From: Isoetes taiwanensis
Lineage: Eukaryota; Streptophyta; Lycopodiopsida; Isoetales; Isoetaceae
Length of the DNA: 64,000 bases
NCBI GenBank assembly: GCA_021234155.1
Contig: JAJEKV010000054.1
Coordinates: forward strand, 5,317,962-5,381,961
Direction: 5' to 3'
This document shows, piece after piece, positions 21,031 through 32,448 of this stretch. Made by a program: the position numbers and the translations under genes. Each line of letters starts with the position of its first letter. Positions within the stretch are counted from its first letter, which is position 1. The notes under the pieces are model-generated. The model saw only the letters and a list, made by a program, of their open reading frames with translations, was not told where the DNA came from and did not search any database.

Positions 21031-21862
21031 CATCTTTGTTGAAGATCACATGCTTAGATTTATGAATATTTGCATTTTTGCAGTTTTATCTAGGGATCCA
21101 AAAGCTTTGTTACTTCTTATTCCCCTTATTGAAGGTTTAGAACAGCATTTATTTTAGTAATTCAGTTTGCCAACACCAATACGGGGGGAACCATTTGGCT
21201 AAATCCTATCCATCAGAGTTCAAATTAGATTAGAGAGTGCAAGTTTTTGCAGAATATAGCCTTTCTTATTAAAATCATACATTTCCATATTCTAAGTGAC
21301 TGCTTCCAGTATTTGTTGTCCCGTTTGATGGGCAGTGAGCTTAACAAACACATTGTTATGTCCAAAATATGGATCCCTTGTACCAAATCACCTGGCATTA
21401 GGAGTTTGCCATGTTGGAGACATCCTTGACATTGAAACTATGCTGATATACTAATACAATTGGGATCTAAGCCAGCATTAGGAGTTTACCATATTGGAGA
21501 CATACCTGATATGCTGATAAACTAATACAATTGCAATTTAAGCCAGAATAGGCCGAGAGGTAGACTTGAATGATAAAATTGTTAGAATGCAAGATGTGGG
21601 ACAGTAACGATGCATTGATAATAATGCTTGCATTACAAGCTGCCGAGCATGTAGCTTATTTTTGTTCTCTCTGTGCCAGTATACCAGCAAGTGCTTCGCA
21701 TTAAAAGGCTTCTAGATGCAATAATCAATGGACTGCCTTCTATCAGTATCTTATGAGACATGGTTACGGTTTGCCAAATATCAAATTTTGAGTACTTGTT
21801 ATATGTTTATATGTAATATGCATGGATTGTAATCTGGCCACTAATACATGGTACTAACCTGC
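21030..21862. repeat. First copy of an 830-bp tandem duplication
   Basis: The sequence starting GCACATCTTTGTTGAAGATC and running to about 21860 is repeated directly after itself. The second copy is split: 21863-21960 matches the first 100 bp, and 23757-24470 matches the rest (AGCAGCATTTATTTTAG onwards). The two copies differ by scattered substitutions and small indels. No gene family is recognised inside. Confidence 0.85.
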
Positions 21863-21960
21863 ACATCTTTGTTGAAGATCGCATGCTTAGATTTATGAAT
21901 ATTTGCATTTTTGCAGTTTTATCTAGGGATCCAAAAGCTTTGTTACTCCTTATTCCCCTT

Positions 21961-23756
21961 TGGTCTCCGTGGACGATAAAAACAATTCTATTATATTCTA
22001 TTCTTATTGAAGGTTTAGATAAGAATGAGAATGAGAATGAGAATGATTTTTTATCGTCCACTGAGGCCGTGCCTCGGGGAAAACTATGGGCAAGACTGCA
22101 ACAGCTGGGGGTTCCTGTAGATTTGCAGAATGCAGTGTACAGGCTATATGAAAGATGCTCGGGTCGGTTGCAGCAGACAAGCCAACCATTTGATAGTAGT
22201 ATCGGGGTTCGTCAGGGATGCCCTCTCTCCCCAACATTGTTTGGGCTTTACATTGATCAATTGGAGAGCTGGCTTGCTGATAATGGGGGCGATGGAGCTC
22301 ACCTTCTCTCTATCGATCATCGACGGTTCATATATGCCGATGATGTGGACCTCCTAGCTTACACACCAGCGGACATGCAACGACATCTCGATGCCCCGGA
22401 CACATTCTCGCCAAGCGACCGATATGCTTGGCGTCAATCCGCCAAGACTAAGGTGGTTTTCATATCATCTTCACGTCACCGAGGGTCCCCTCCTTCCAGT
22501 TACCAAGGCGAATGTGGAAGTTGCATCCAGATACAAGTATTTGGGAGTGGAGTTTCCTTCTACTATGCTTTGGGACACATCCATACTGACCACGAAAGTG
22601 ACGGCATTTGGAAGGCACTATATGCAATGCAAAACAATAGTCATAGAGCGGAGTTGTATGATTGGGCCCATCAGTCACACATGTTCAAGGTCTTAGTAGA
22701 GCCTGTCCTTTTATATGGGGTGGAAGTATGGGGCCCAATAGTATCACTTGCTACCGGAATGACTTGGAGCAGTCCGTAAAGCCTTCTTAGTAACGAGCAC
22801 TAGGGGTGAAGTCCACAGTCCCATATCAAATTCTATTGCAGGAGACAGGATTCTTGCCTCTTCAGAGGGCGGCCCTTGATCGCCACATTGTCTATTTTCA
22901 GAAGGTGGTCAATATGGACGATGCTCGTCTCCCTAAACTAGCTTATATCATGGCATTGGGGCCGCTCAAGGCCTGCTGGAGGGAAAAGAGAGCTCAATGG
23001 TTGGCTAGATGGAATGTGCAGGAGCACAGGTGCATACATATGCAAACAGAGGCAGATCGCCATAGCTTGAGGCAATATCTTGACGCTTGCTTCCTCAGCA
23101 AGCTTTGGGATGCCAATGCCCTTGAACATGTCAAGACAACACACTATCAGCGCCACATAAATCCCACATTGGAACGAGGCCCGCAATGCTACCTGCGTAC
23201 CCACTTGCCCATGAAAAGGCGCAGACTCATTGCCTCCATTCGCACAGGGGCACATCATCTTCGAATTGAGACGGGCAGATGGATTGGTGAGCCACGCCAG
23301 GACAGGCTCTGTCAATGCTGCCAAATGGGAGTCATTGAGGATGAATCTCATACCCTTCAAAGTTGCCCAGCATATGATCAAATTCGGACGCGCTATGCTG
23401 AGTTGGTCAGGCCTGGCCAGCCATTACATGTGACATTGAGCACAGCATCCGTATGGGTGCTGGGAAAGATAAGATAAGATGAATTTTTACGTCCACTGGA
23501 ACCCAACGGGTTATGGGACGGCATATGCAAGGGCAACAGCCCATCTAAAACCTGGGGACGAGGCCCCGTCACCAAACACAAGAACCAAATATTAAAAGAC
23601 TACCAAGAAGAAGATAATGCTAATGCTAGAGGTAATTTTGTGCTTCTAAAATTATCTAGACATAGCCTGTCCAAGGATTGGAAGGCCATTGATCTAGAAT
23701 AATTGCTGCGCCTCCTCTGTACACTGCCCATTTCTTTTGCAAGCATTTAGAAGAGA
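21961..23756 (+). mobile_element. LINE insertion block splitting the second copy of the tandem duplication
   Basis: The block starts with a short sense 3' terminus (GGTCTCCGTGGACGATAAA plus an ATTCT-type tail, to about 22005) followed by 13 bp of host sequence. Next comes an antisense 3' terminus with a GAATGA-repeat tail (22018-22058), then a sense LINE body (22060-23475), then another antisense 3' terminus with an AAGAT-repeat tail (23468-23500 onwards). At least two insertions, or one with inversion, are needed to explain this order. Confidence 0.75.
22060..23477 (+). pseudogene. LINE (non-LTR) reverse transcriptase, 5'-truncated
   Basis: Two consecutive frames carry the C-terminal two thirds of a LINE ORF2. 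The first has VPRGKLWARLQQLGVP, then GVRQGCPLSPTLFGLYID (RT palm) and the catalytic YADD box near 22335. The second has a long connector and the C-terminal zinc-binding segment, with CQCCQMGV, EDESH and CPAYDQIRTRY near 23310-23390. The endonuclease domain and the N-terminal RT motifs are missing. At least one frameshift lies near 22400 and a stop near 22779. The body aligns with the second LINE at 28.3-30.6 kb, so both belong to one family. Confidence 0.85.
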
Positions 23757-24470
23757 AGCAGCATTTATTTTAGTAATTCAGTTTGCCAACACCAATACGG
23801 GGAGAACCATTTGGCTAAATCCTATCCATCGGAGTTCAAATTAGATTAGAGAGATATAGCCTTTCTTATTAAAATCATGCATTTCCATGTTCTAAGTGAC
23901 TGCTTCCAGTATTTATTGTCCCGTTTGATGGGCAGTGAGCTTAACAAACACATTGTTATGTCCGAAATATGGATCCTTTGTACTAAATCACCTGGCATTA
24001 GGAGTTTGCCATATTGGAGACATCCTTGACAGTGAAACTATGCTGATATACTAATACAATTGGGATCTAAGCCAGCATTAGGAGTTTACCATATTGGATA
24101 CATACCTGATACGCTGATAAACTATTACAATTGCAATTTAAGCCAGAACAGGCCGAGAGGTAGACTTGGATGATAAAAATGTTAGAATGCAAGATGTGGG
24201 ACAGACATGTTTAACGATGCATTGATAATAATGCTTGCATTACAAGCTGTCGAGCATGTAGCTTGTTTTTGTTCTCTCTGTGCCAATATACCAGCAAGTG
24301 CTTAGCATTAAAAGGCTTCTAGATGCAATCATCAATGGACTGCCTTCTGTCAGTATCTTATGAGATATAGTTACAGTTTGCCAAATATCAAATTTGGAGT
24401 ACTTGTTACATGTTTATAAGTAATATGCATGGATTGTAATCTGACCCACCAATACACGGTACTAACACGT
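23757..24470. repeat. Remainder of the second copy of the tandem duplication
   Basis: Direct match to about 21147-21850, beginning AGCAGCATTTATTTTAGTAA and ending near CATGGATTGTAATCTG. It was displaced from the first 100 bp of its copy by the LINE block. Confidence 0.85.
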
Positions 24471-27020
24471 TATGGGCTGCATCTATAGTTGTTTTTCATC
24501 TATTTACGTGTTTATTGAGCAATTTTTTATTTACATTGAATACGTATCACCCAGGACTTGAGGCTTCGCTGTTCCTTGTATCAAGTTCACAAGACATACA
24601 GGTACATGTTTGCTATAGTTCAATCAGGAGTATTTGCCTCAATTAGAAAATTTGTTAATGTCCTGCACGTTTTTCCATCTGTAATTTATTATGAACGCGG
24701 AAGGATAGGATCCTAATTGAATCCCTAATCTGATATGTGGCTGCTCTTAGTCATATGAGGTGATTTTTAAGACATCAAGTACAATCTACCATAGTTCAGT
24801 TAATAGTATATGTCTCCATTAGAGAATTTGTTAATGCAGACTGTTTTTATAACTCGGTTTGGACCAGGTTTCTCTAGTTTGTTATGCATGCAGAAGATTG
24901 TTGCAGAAAAGGATCCTAATTGAGTCTTGGACTGTTGGATAGGTTTGGTCCTAGTTATGGTATTTTCCTCTATTGGAACAGATTCATTTTCAGATTATTA
25001 TGTAGTTAGTTATCATGCTTCAGGATAAATAATTGATATAAAGTGTTCAATTTCGCCAAAATATGTTCAATACGGGGTCTAGCTGTGTATTCTAGCCAAA
25101 ATAATGTGATAGATTCTATTGGAAATACCAGAGTGCAATGTTAGGCAATTTGGCACGTCACCATATCCCCATATTTGTTCGCTAATAAAGAAATCTTTGC
25201 AGATGCGTCTATGTGGTATAAGGGTAGTTGGTTGACTTCAGGATAAATCAAAAGGTGATAATATTTAAGCACATTGCTATTTTATGATTCCTCTATTTTC
25301 ATGCTGTGACAAGTGCAGCACACTTGTTTTATAGCATAAAAATTCATAGGCGCCTTGCCCTACTTATTTGGTTTCTGTACTTTTAAGTCTCCAAGTATAT
25401 ATTGGTGCCTTGCTAGCTTAGTTTTACCTTTAGTATAACATGGTTGGTGCAAATTGCAGCTATGCCCTCGAACAGGGTCTCAACATGTACTATAACATTT
25501 CATGGTGTATTTTTATACAGTTTGTCAGCATTCTTATTATTACGACGATTTTTTTTTTCTGAAAACCCTTCAGGACAGAGTAATCCTGGCAATAATATGT
25601 CTGCTGCGTTCTTTTTTCTTATCTCGTAGGCCAATTGGTCTCCGTGGATGACAAAAATCATTCAATTCAATTCATTTTAATTCAAAACAATGGATGTTCA
25701 TCTAAAACAAAACTTTAAAATAGGAGGGGCATCAGAGTTAGAGAAGCGAAGCTATCCGTGAGGATGAAAGACATTGCAGGGAGAAAAATGGTTTCAAAAA
25801 GCCTTTACTCAACATTAACTCTAATATATGACATTGAAAAGCATGTTGTTGCTACTTAATGTTGCCAGATGATGGGATTAGAGACAAAAAAATTGACTAA
25901 TGCAGTGCGTTGACACGTGCAAACACAAAGATTCATATATGGATGGTATATATGTAGGCATTGAGATACGTTGATTAGGGATTAGTTCCTCTAATATTTG
26001 CATTCCTCTAATATTTGAAAAAGAGTGCGTGAAAGGAAAAAGAAGCCATCAATGGACGATTGCATAGGCTTGGATCATTATAGCGGTTTATTGAAATGCT
26101 ATGGTATGTTTTCATCCTAGATAGGGTAATAACCTGCATGGCAAGACTTAAAGGCATTTGAAGTGACATAGATGTGTTATATCAGATATTGAATGCAAGT
26201 GCTTATGTGCCTGTTACACATGCTCCGTAGAATTCTGGTCGAGATAATATTATTGCCCTGTCTTGCTGCTAATTTTCTATGCTAATCCGGTGTTTTCTCT
26301 TGTTCTTTGTTTTCATTTCTATTGATCTGCTTCTTCTTTTCTCATTCTTTTTAACCCATTTGAGCCGGATCTAGAGCATTTTCCTTTGTGAATATTTGGC
26401 TTACGGAGTGATTTGCCCTTTTTTTCTGAATTGGCAACAGGGGTATCAAGCGTTTTTATCATACTTGTTGCCGCTATTTTTTTTTTTTTACTATGCTTAT
26501 AAGGGCAAGCTCTAAAGCTTTTTGGCGATGTAATGGGCTGTACAGAAGGAGATAGAGATCCCCTGTTTCTACTTTTCCATTCTTTCTAGGTATTCCTTTC
26601 CCATTATTTCCATGCTCTACCAAAATCGTCTACACTGACACATTTATTTGACAGAGATTTTCAGAGGGACAAAATGCTTTACTGCACCAATGAAGCCAGA
26701 GTTTCTTTGTTGAAGCTCTCTGTAGAGGTATTCTAGCCATTTTTAAACTTCAATCCTCCTGGAATAGCCATGCCGGTAGGCTTCAAAGAATACTTCAAAG
26801 GTATGCCGGTAGGCTTCAAAGAATACTTCAAAGGTATTCCTGGCCATCTGTTAAGGGAGGTTTGCAATGTCTACAAAATTCAAGCAACGTTGCTGCATTG
26901 ACCCATATTCCTGCGGCCATCCAACACGATTAGGAACAGAGGACAGCATTTCATGGGGTACATAACTGGACCTGCCAGAATGTGGATATACTCTGAAGAT
27001 TAGGTTTAAGTAATGCACAC
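24471..27020. other. Intergenic; LINE 3' end fragment and small duplications
   Basis: At about 25630-25690 there is a stand-alone LINE 3' terminus (TTGGTCTCCGTGGATGACAA with an ATTCA-type tail). At 26774-26835 a 43-bp unit with ATGCCGGTAGGCTTCAAAG is tandemly duplicated. The rest is AT-rich with no family recognised. Confidence 0.5.
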
Positions 27021-27525
27021 TCAAATCGCACTTATACTATTATAGTTCCATTTCACCTTCACTTGCATGTTCGTTGGGGATTCAGCTCCCGACTTCGCTG
27101 CTTCTGTAGCTGCTACAAATGCTTCAACTGTATCCTCCCTTGAATCCGCTTTCTGCAGAATAGATAGAACACACAGAAGAAATATCAAAGTTTGTGAAAA
27201 GTTGCCTTACTGCAAGATTTATGAATTGCATCTCTCTTAGAATTGCCTGGGCTGAAAGGAGATTGATTGATAGCCAGCCCTCCGTATTTGATCATTGCAA
27301 CTATCCTAGCAAAGCCTTGTAGCCCTACATGCAAAAATATGTCGTAACTAACAAGAGGGAAGCTCCTAGATGAGATGGTTATTAAATTAGAAAAAAGAGT
27401 AGGTATAAGTTACATCTGCTGATAGAGATAGTGCTTCAAGATTTTAAAATGAAACATAGGCAGCCCTACAAAATATATCATACCTGCAGTGGTACAGAAC
27501 ATAGGACATATTGTCGAGTAGCAAT
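27021..27525 (-). pseudogene. Possible dihydroxyacetone kinase (DhaL-domain) exon fragments
   Basis: Three minus-strand exon-like pieces lie in order. Piece 27525-27484 is bounded by an AG acceptor and a GTATGA donor. Piece 27324-27211 has AG and GTAAGG borders. Piece 27152-27021 follows an AG and ends in a stop. The first two splice in frame and give FCTTAG, then VAMIKYGG. The third encodes DTVEAFVAATEAAKSGAES and TNMQ, which resembles the DhaL C-terminal AAxxGAEATKxMQ segment. The last junction is one base out of phase, and the following GRASY-type exon is missing. Family assignment is tentative; it could be a different kinase or a chance set. Confidence 0.38.
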
Positions 27526-28298
27526 CTGCAATAAAATTCCAAATAAGAGTTGAGAGTCCTTTATAACCTTTTTATTAGAAAATGCAATCATTTGCAAAAT
27601 CTTTTTTCGATAGAAATCATTATTGAACTACCTTGTAAGGTAGACTATCATTTGGCAAGCACCTCATTTTAGTTGGCATGAGCTTCTGTTTAAATGACAT
27701 AAAAACTACACTTTCCACCTCCATATGCGAATAAAACATGTATTGCCATATAGATAGTTCATTCTAAGCCCTCGAATGGTAGGATATCCTGCCATTGCAT
27801 TTTTAATTATATTGGAATGCTTGTTTTTATCCCAGGGATTTCATCTAGGCATATGGGGATACCTCATCTGCGTGCAAGGGGTCACCAGAAAACCCATGTA
27901 TACGACTTTTTGGAGGTGGAAAACCCCTACATACGTTGGGAAAAAGCCAGTTTCGAAGCCCCCTTCCATAGATGTACTTATGGATTATCTTCATTTTTAC
28001 ATACCCCTACCCGATCTTGTACTGACGTTTGCATACCCAAGGCTTATTTAAAGGAAAAATGGTGTTTAGAGAAATTTCATAATGTTTTTCATGCACATTG
28101 CTTACAAAGAATGGTTGGAAATGGTTGGATTGTTGGGAATACATATGGCATATTAGAATATGGCATGGGATATGGCATATTGGAATATTTAGAAATACTT
28201 AATGGGTAGGAAATACGTTAATGAATACGTATGGTATACTCAATGGTATATTGGTTGGGGGTATATTGGGCATAATACCCCCATAATATGGCATATAA
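27526..28298. other. Intergenic; dispersed repeat at 27830-28045
   Basis: The segment starting CCCAGGGATTTCATCTAGGC at about 27830 recurs at about 53695-53915 with high similarity (shared words CGTGCAAGGGGTCACCAGAA and GTGGAAAACCCCTACATACG). After it comes a local run of ATATGGCATATT(A/G)GAATA words at about 28140-28190. No coding family is recognised. Confidence 0.55.
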
Positions 28299-30600
28299 GG
28301 AAGGAAGGAAGGAAGGAAGTTACTTTTATCGTCCACGGAGACCAATCGGTCTATGGGACCCAATACAAAAAAAACAAGCGGATTTCGCCCCGGATTAAAA
28401 ACCCCCGCCCAAGGGTTTTCGAGGGAAAACCGTGGCGGCAAAGAATCACTTCACGACAAACCGCGGCTAATCATATAAAATGCAGAAACATCCCAATATA
28501 TACAGTCATGCACCACCCCCGTAGTGCCTAGTCAGCGGACAGCCAGGCGGGGGCAAAGGTGACCTCGCAGGTCCAATTACCTCCTGGATGTATGACCCGT
28601 GGCGCGTCCGGCGGTGTGTTGTTCGGCAAATGCAAGGGCACGCCCAAATTACTAAGGGGAGCCGATCCGCCCGAATCGGATCAACGCCGGGCAACTCGAA
28701 AGTGTGAGACTCATCCTCAAGCGGCACCCGCTTGGTAAAGACCGACAGAGCCCGGCTCCCGGCGGGGCTCCCCAATCCACCCGCCCGCCTCGGGACGCGA
28801 AGATGGTGGGCACTGTATGCGAATGGAGGCAATGAGCCTGCGCTTTTTGGGCAATTTGGGAACGCAGGTAGATTTGTGGGCCCGGGCTAACACGGGTTGA
28901 TGTGCTCCTTGTAATGGGCCATTTTGACCTCGCTTCTAGAGCAATGGGGTCCCGTGAGCTTGCCAAGGAAACAAGCATCTAGGTACTCCCGCAGTCATCA
29001 CGACGGGTCACGCTCACCAGATTGCGCGCATCAGGTTCTCACGCAAGACGTTCCATCCGGGCGAACCAGCGATCTCTCTTACCCCTCCAATAAGGCCTAA
29101 GCCGCCGCGGACTCATGGCCACAAGTAAGCCAGTCGCGGGAGCCGAGCATCACCCATAGTAACCACTTTTTCGAAAATAGGCGATGTGTCTATCAAGGGC
29201 TGCCCGTGGCGGCAAGAATCCGTTTCTGCAGATAATCCGATAGGGGACTGAAGGTTTCACCCCAAGTGCCCGCGCCTAAAAATGCCTACGCACTGCTCCA
29301 AGTCATTCCAGTCGTCAAAGAGACGCCAGGGCCCTAAACCTCGACCCCGTCTGAAGGGACGGGCTCGACCAAAGGTAATCGAACAGATGTGACCGATGGC
29401 CCCAATCATATAGCTTATAGCGGTGGTATTTGTTGTTACGCATTGCATAAAAGCGCTTTCGGCCTCTTTGTCACATAAGCCGGATAGGCGCCTCACAGAG
29501 GCGAGGAGGGGAACTCCACCCCTAGGTACTTGTAGGTGGGCGTGACGCCTACTGGCCGCCCCCGATATGTGAGTGCAGGAGGCATGGGGTGACGTGAAGA
29601 GGATATGAGAACCACCCCGGTCTTGGCCGATTGACGCCAAGCATGTCCAGAAATCGTAGCGACAAAATGTGTCTAGGGCATCCGTGTGAGATCGCATATC
29701 TTCGGGGGCCAAAAGAAAGCCAACATCGTCGATAGATGAGTGGCGGATGACACAGTGCAAAAGATGTATGCCATCCCCCATGCTCGCGAAGCCGTGGCTC
29801 TAACCGATCAATGTAGAGGGCAAAAAGTGTCTCATGAGGGGCAACCCCTTGGGACCGATACTCATCGGGTAAATGCTTGGCCTGGCCGACCGCAGAGATC
29901 CCGCCAAAACAACTCTCATACAACCTCAGATATGGCATTCTCGCAATGCGGTGGGAGCCCCATTGACGCTGATCTAGCCCACAACTTTTTTCAGGGGACC
30001 AGATCAAAAGCCTTTTTAAGTCCACAAAGCAGACAATACAAGTCCAAAGGTGATTAAACCGGCATCTTCAATCAAGGCCCGCCAGTAAAGATATGGTCAA
30101 TCGTTGAGTGGCGGGGTCGAAGCCCGCCGTGAGGGCTCGACATCCATTTGCCTCGCGCCGCTGGTCAATCTGCCGCTTTCGAGAATGCCACCAACGGTTT
30201 GGCAAATACCGAATCGACCATGATCGTCCGGTGAATTGGCCGGACGGTGTGGATCGCCCGCGCTTTGTGAATGGGAACAACCCCGCGCTTGTGGTCCATT
30301 GTCGGGAAACCCTCCCGCAATGCTCGTTGAACAGGGTAGTGAGGACCGGCACAAGCGGCTGCCCTGCCCACTTGAGTAACTCGGCCTGCATACCATCGAG
30401 GTCAGCTGCCTTTCCATTAGCTAGCCGTTGCAGGCCCTCCTCAACATCCTCATCCACGAGAACCAATGGGGGGCCATCCTGTGGGGGTATGGGCGTACGC
30501 GTCCCTGGCGGGTCATAGAGCCTGGCTGCAAGTATCATTCCCACCGCCCGGGTGTGATGTCCCCTGTAGGCTGGGCTGGCCTTCGAAGCATAAGAGGGGA
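28299..30600 (-). pseudogene. Second LINE copy, degenerate, with GGAAG-repeat 3' tail
   Basis: Minus strand, read from about 30.6 kb down. RT N-terminal segment at 30068-30544 (LQRLANGKAADLDGMQAELL, then LVPVLTTLFNEH). VVPIHKA-type motif in another frame at 30165-30371. Palm region at 29549-30025 (ETLFALYIDRLEPRL). A decayed catalytic box at about 29740 reads SIDDVGFLL where the sister copy has YADDVDLL. C-terminal zinc region at 28506-28978 (GPQIYLR, EDESHTF). The 3' UTR ends in the family terminus (antisense TCGTCCACGGAGACC near 28330) followed by a GGAAG microsatellite tail (28299-28319). At least four frameshifts make it non-functional. Confidence 0.85.
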
Positions 30601-31110
30601 GAGGCCTATTAGCAGTTAAAAAAAAAAAAAAAAACTATTATTGCATGGCTAGGGTTTCGAGCCCCAATTCTGCATGCAGCATTATGGACATAATGGCCTT
30701 CATAAACCCTTGATTGGACGCTGCCGCCTTCTCCTATAAGAGAAGATTCTTCATCTTCTCTTCTCGCCAGATTCTTCATCCCTTCTTCATTTTCTCTGCC
30801 ATATTGTTTGATCTTCTTTTCTTCATCCGCTTCTTTATGGCGAGGCTCAAGTATACTGCCGGGAGCCCAAGAAAAAGGACGAGTCCTCTTCTTCCAGCCA
30901 TCTGGGCATGCAAACGACCTTTGTGGCAAAATTCTCAGCCTTGGAGGTGGAGCGATTGCAGAAACAAGGAGCTTCAGTTTCGGATAAAGTGCAGCAGTGG
31001 GTTGATCATGTTGATCCTGAAGATAAGCGTCTTTTGCAGATGAGCATGGAAGCTGATGGGATTTACCTTCCTGTGGCTCTGAAGATGCCCCCTCCCGATT
31101 ACTTTTAGTG
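30601..31110 (+). other. Unidentified open frame beside an A-tract
   Basis: A 17-A tract at about 30617-30634 is followed by a C/T-rich, leader-like stretch. A plus-strand frame can then be read from about 30800 to a TAG at 31106-31108. Its first internal ATG is at 30908 (66 codons). The peptide is serine-rich then amphipathic, with EVERLQKQGASVSDKVQQW and VDPEDKRLLQMSMEADG. I do not recognise it. It could be the terminal exon or a fragment of a small gene. A histone-like MARLKYTA start in another frame at 30837 is not continued. Confidence 0.3.
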
Positions 31111-31650
31111 ATGAAATCTTCGGAATACTAAGTGTTTTTTTTGCTGTACAGTTCAAAGTAGTTATTAAATCGGATATAAAGGATGTAGAGTGTGCAAATC
31201 CCATGCAAATGTGTAATGTGGTTCGAGTATGTGGACTGTACCGGGGTTGTATCCCTCTATTTGGTCTCCTTCTGGGTTTCTAAAAAATGTTCAAGCTTTT
31301 TTCGTAAAAAGGCCGAAGTCGGGCTTCAAATCTACAGGCTTTTTGTTAAAAACAAGCTTAAGTACTAATATAACATGGTTTTTGAATCTGACAGTCTTCT
31401 GAATCTGGAATACAATTTTTCTAATAGTATAATTTGTTAAAATAGAAATTCAGTGACAAAGATAACAATGTTTATCACTGGAATTCATTGTTAACATTTC
31501 TTTGTCTGCTTGGGTTTCTGGGTTTCTTATATCAGAATGTTTTGTACTTTCTGTTATGTACTTTCTATCTATCTACTACAAGCAAATCCCAAGCAGATAT
31601 ACATTCAGATACATTTAAGAATGATGGAACATAGAAACCATTTCACATAA
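31111..31650. other. Intergenic, nothing recognised
   Basis: AT-rich sequence without identifiable features. Confidence 0.4.
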
Positions 31651-31975
31651 ACTGAATTAGAAAGCAAAGAAAGGAACAAAGCCAACAAAGCAAGCATACT
31701 TATACACCTCAATGTAAACAAAGGAATAAATGATGGACTGTATATTGGGGTTAGAATCTAATTGCTGAAACTGAATTATAAAGCAAACAAAGGAACAAAG
31801 CACACATACTAATACACCTTAATGCAAACAAATGAATAGATGCTGGAGTTTGTATTGGGGTTAGCATTTAAAAGGTGAAACTGAATTACAAAGCAAACAA
31901 AGGAACAAAACATACATATTTATACACCTTAATACAAACAAAGGAATAAATGTTGGACTATGTACAAGATTGCAA
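31651..31975. repeat. Three imperfect tandem copies of about 110-119 bp
   Basis: The word ACTGAATTA(G/T/C)AAAGCAAA occurs at 31651, 31770 and 31880. Each is followed by AGGAACAAA, TATACACCT(C/T)AAT and GGAATAAATG-like words in the same order. Copies are diverged by roughly 10-15 percent by eye. No gene is present. Confidence 0.8.
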
Positions 31976-32445
31976 CATTTTTACATTAGGAGCTGCCATT
32001 TTTTACCATTTCTCCTCAGATATTCTCTAGCCTTCTCTAGCACCAAATAGCAGATGTTCATATACAGCGCTTCTTACATTTCATTTTTCAAGACTTTCTT
32101 ATAAGCTTTGCCAAAGCAAATTTTGAAGCAAGTTCAAATGGCTGGAGATGAATCCAAAACTTGGAGGATATGTCTGTAGAAAGAAGTCTCCATTCCTCCA
32201 TTCTCCAATAATACAAAATAGGGGAAGCTAAAGAAACCTGCTTATGAATCAAATGTTCTTATTCTGAGCACGCCTTCTCCTTGTTCATGTCCCTTCATGT
32301 TGGAAGCAAACTGTAAACATAGCAAATCCAACAATTAGAAACCAGATGTCTCAACATAAACTGTACCACAGATTCAGTTTTAACACAAGTTGCATTTTAG
32401 TTTGAAGTGAACATGTCTAGAATTCGTGAAGAGGCCTTGAACCAA
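31976..32445. other. Intergenic, nothing recognised
   Basis: AT-rich; probably the 3' flank of the minus-strand transposase-like pseudogene. Confidence 0.35.
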
Positions 32446-32448
32446 ACT

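Noticed and set aside
30837-30950. Histone H3-like start (MARLKYTAG)
   Set aside because: Similarity ends after eight residues, and the rest of the frame does not follow any histone.
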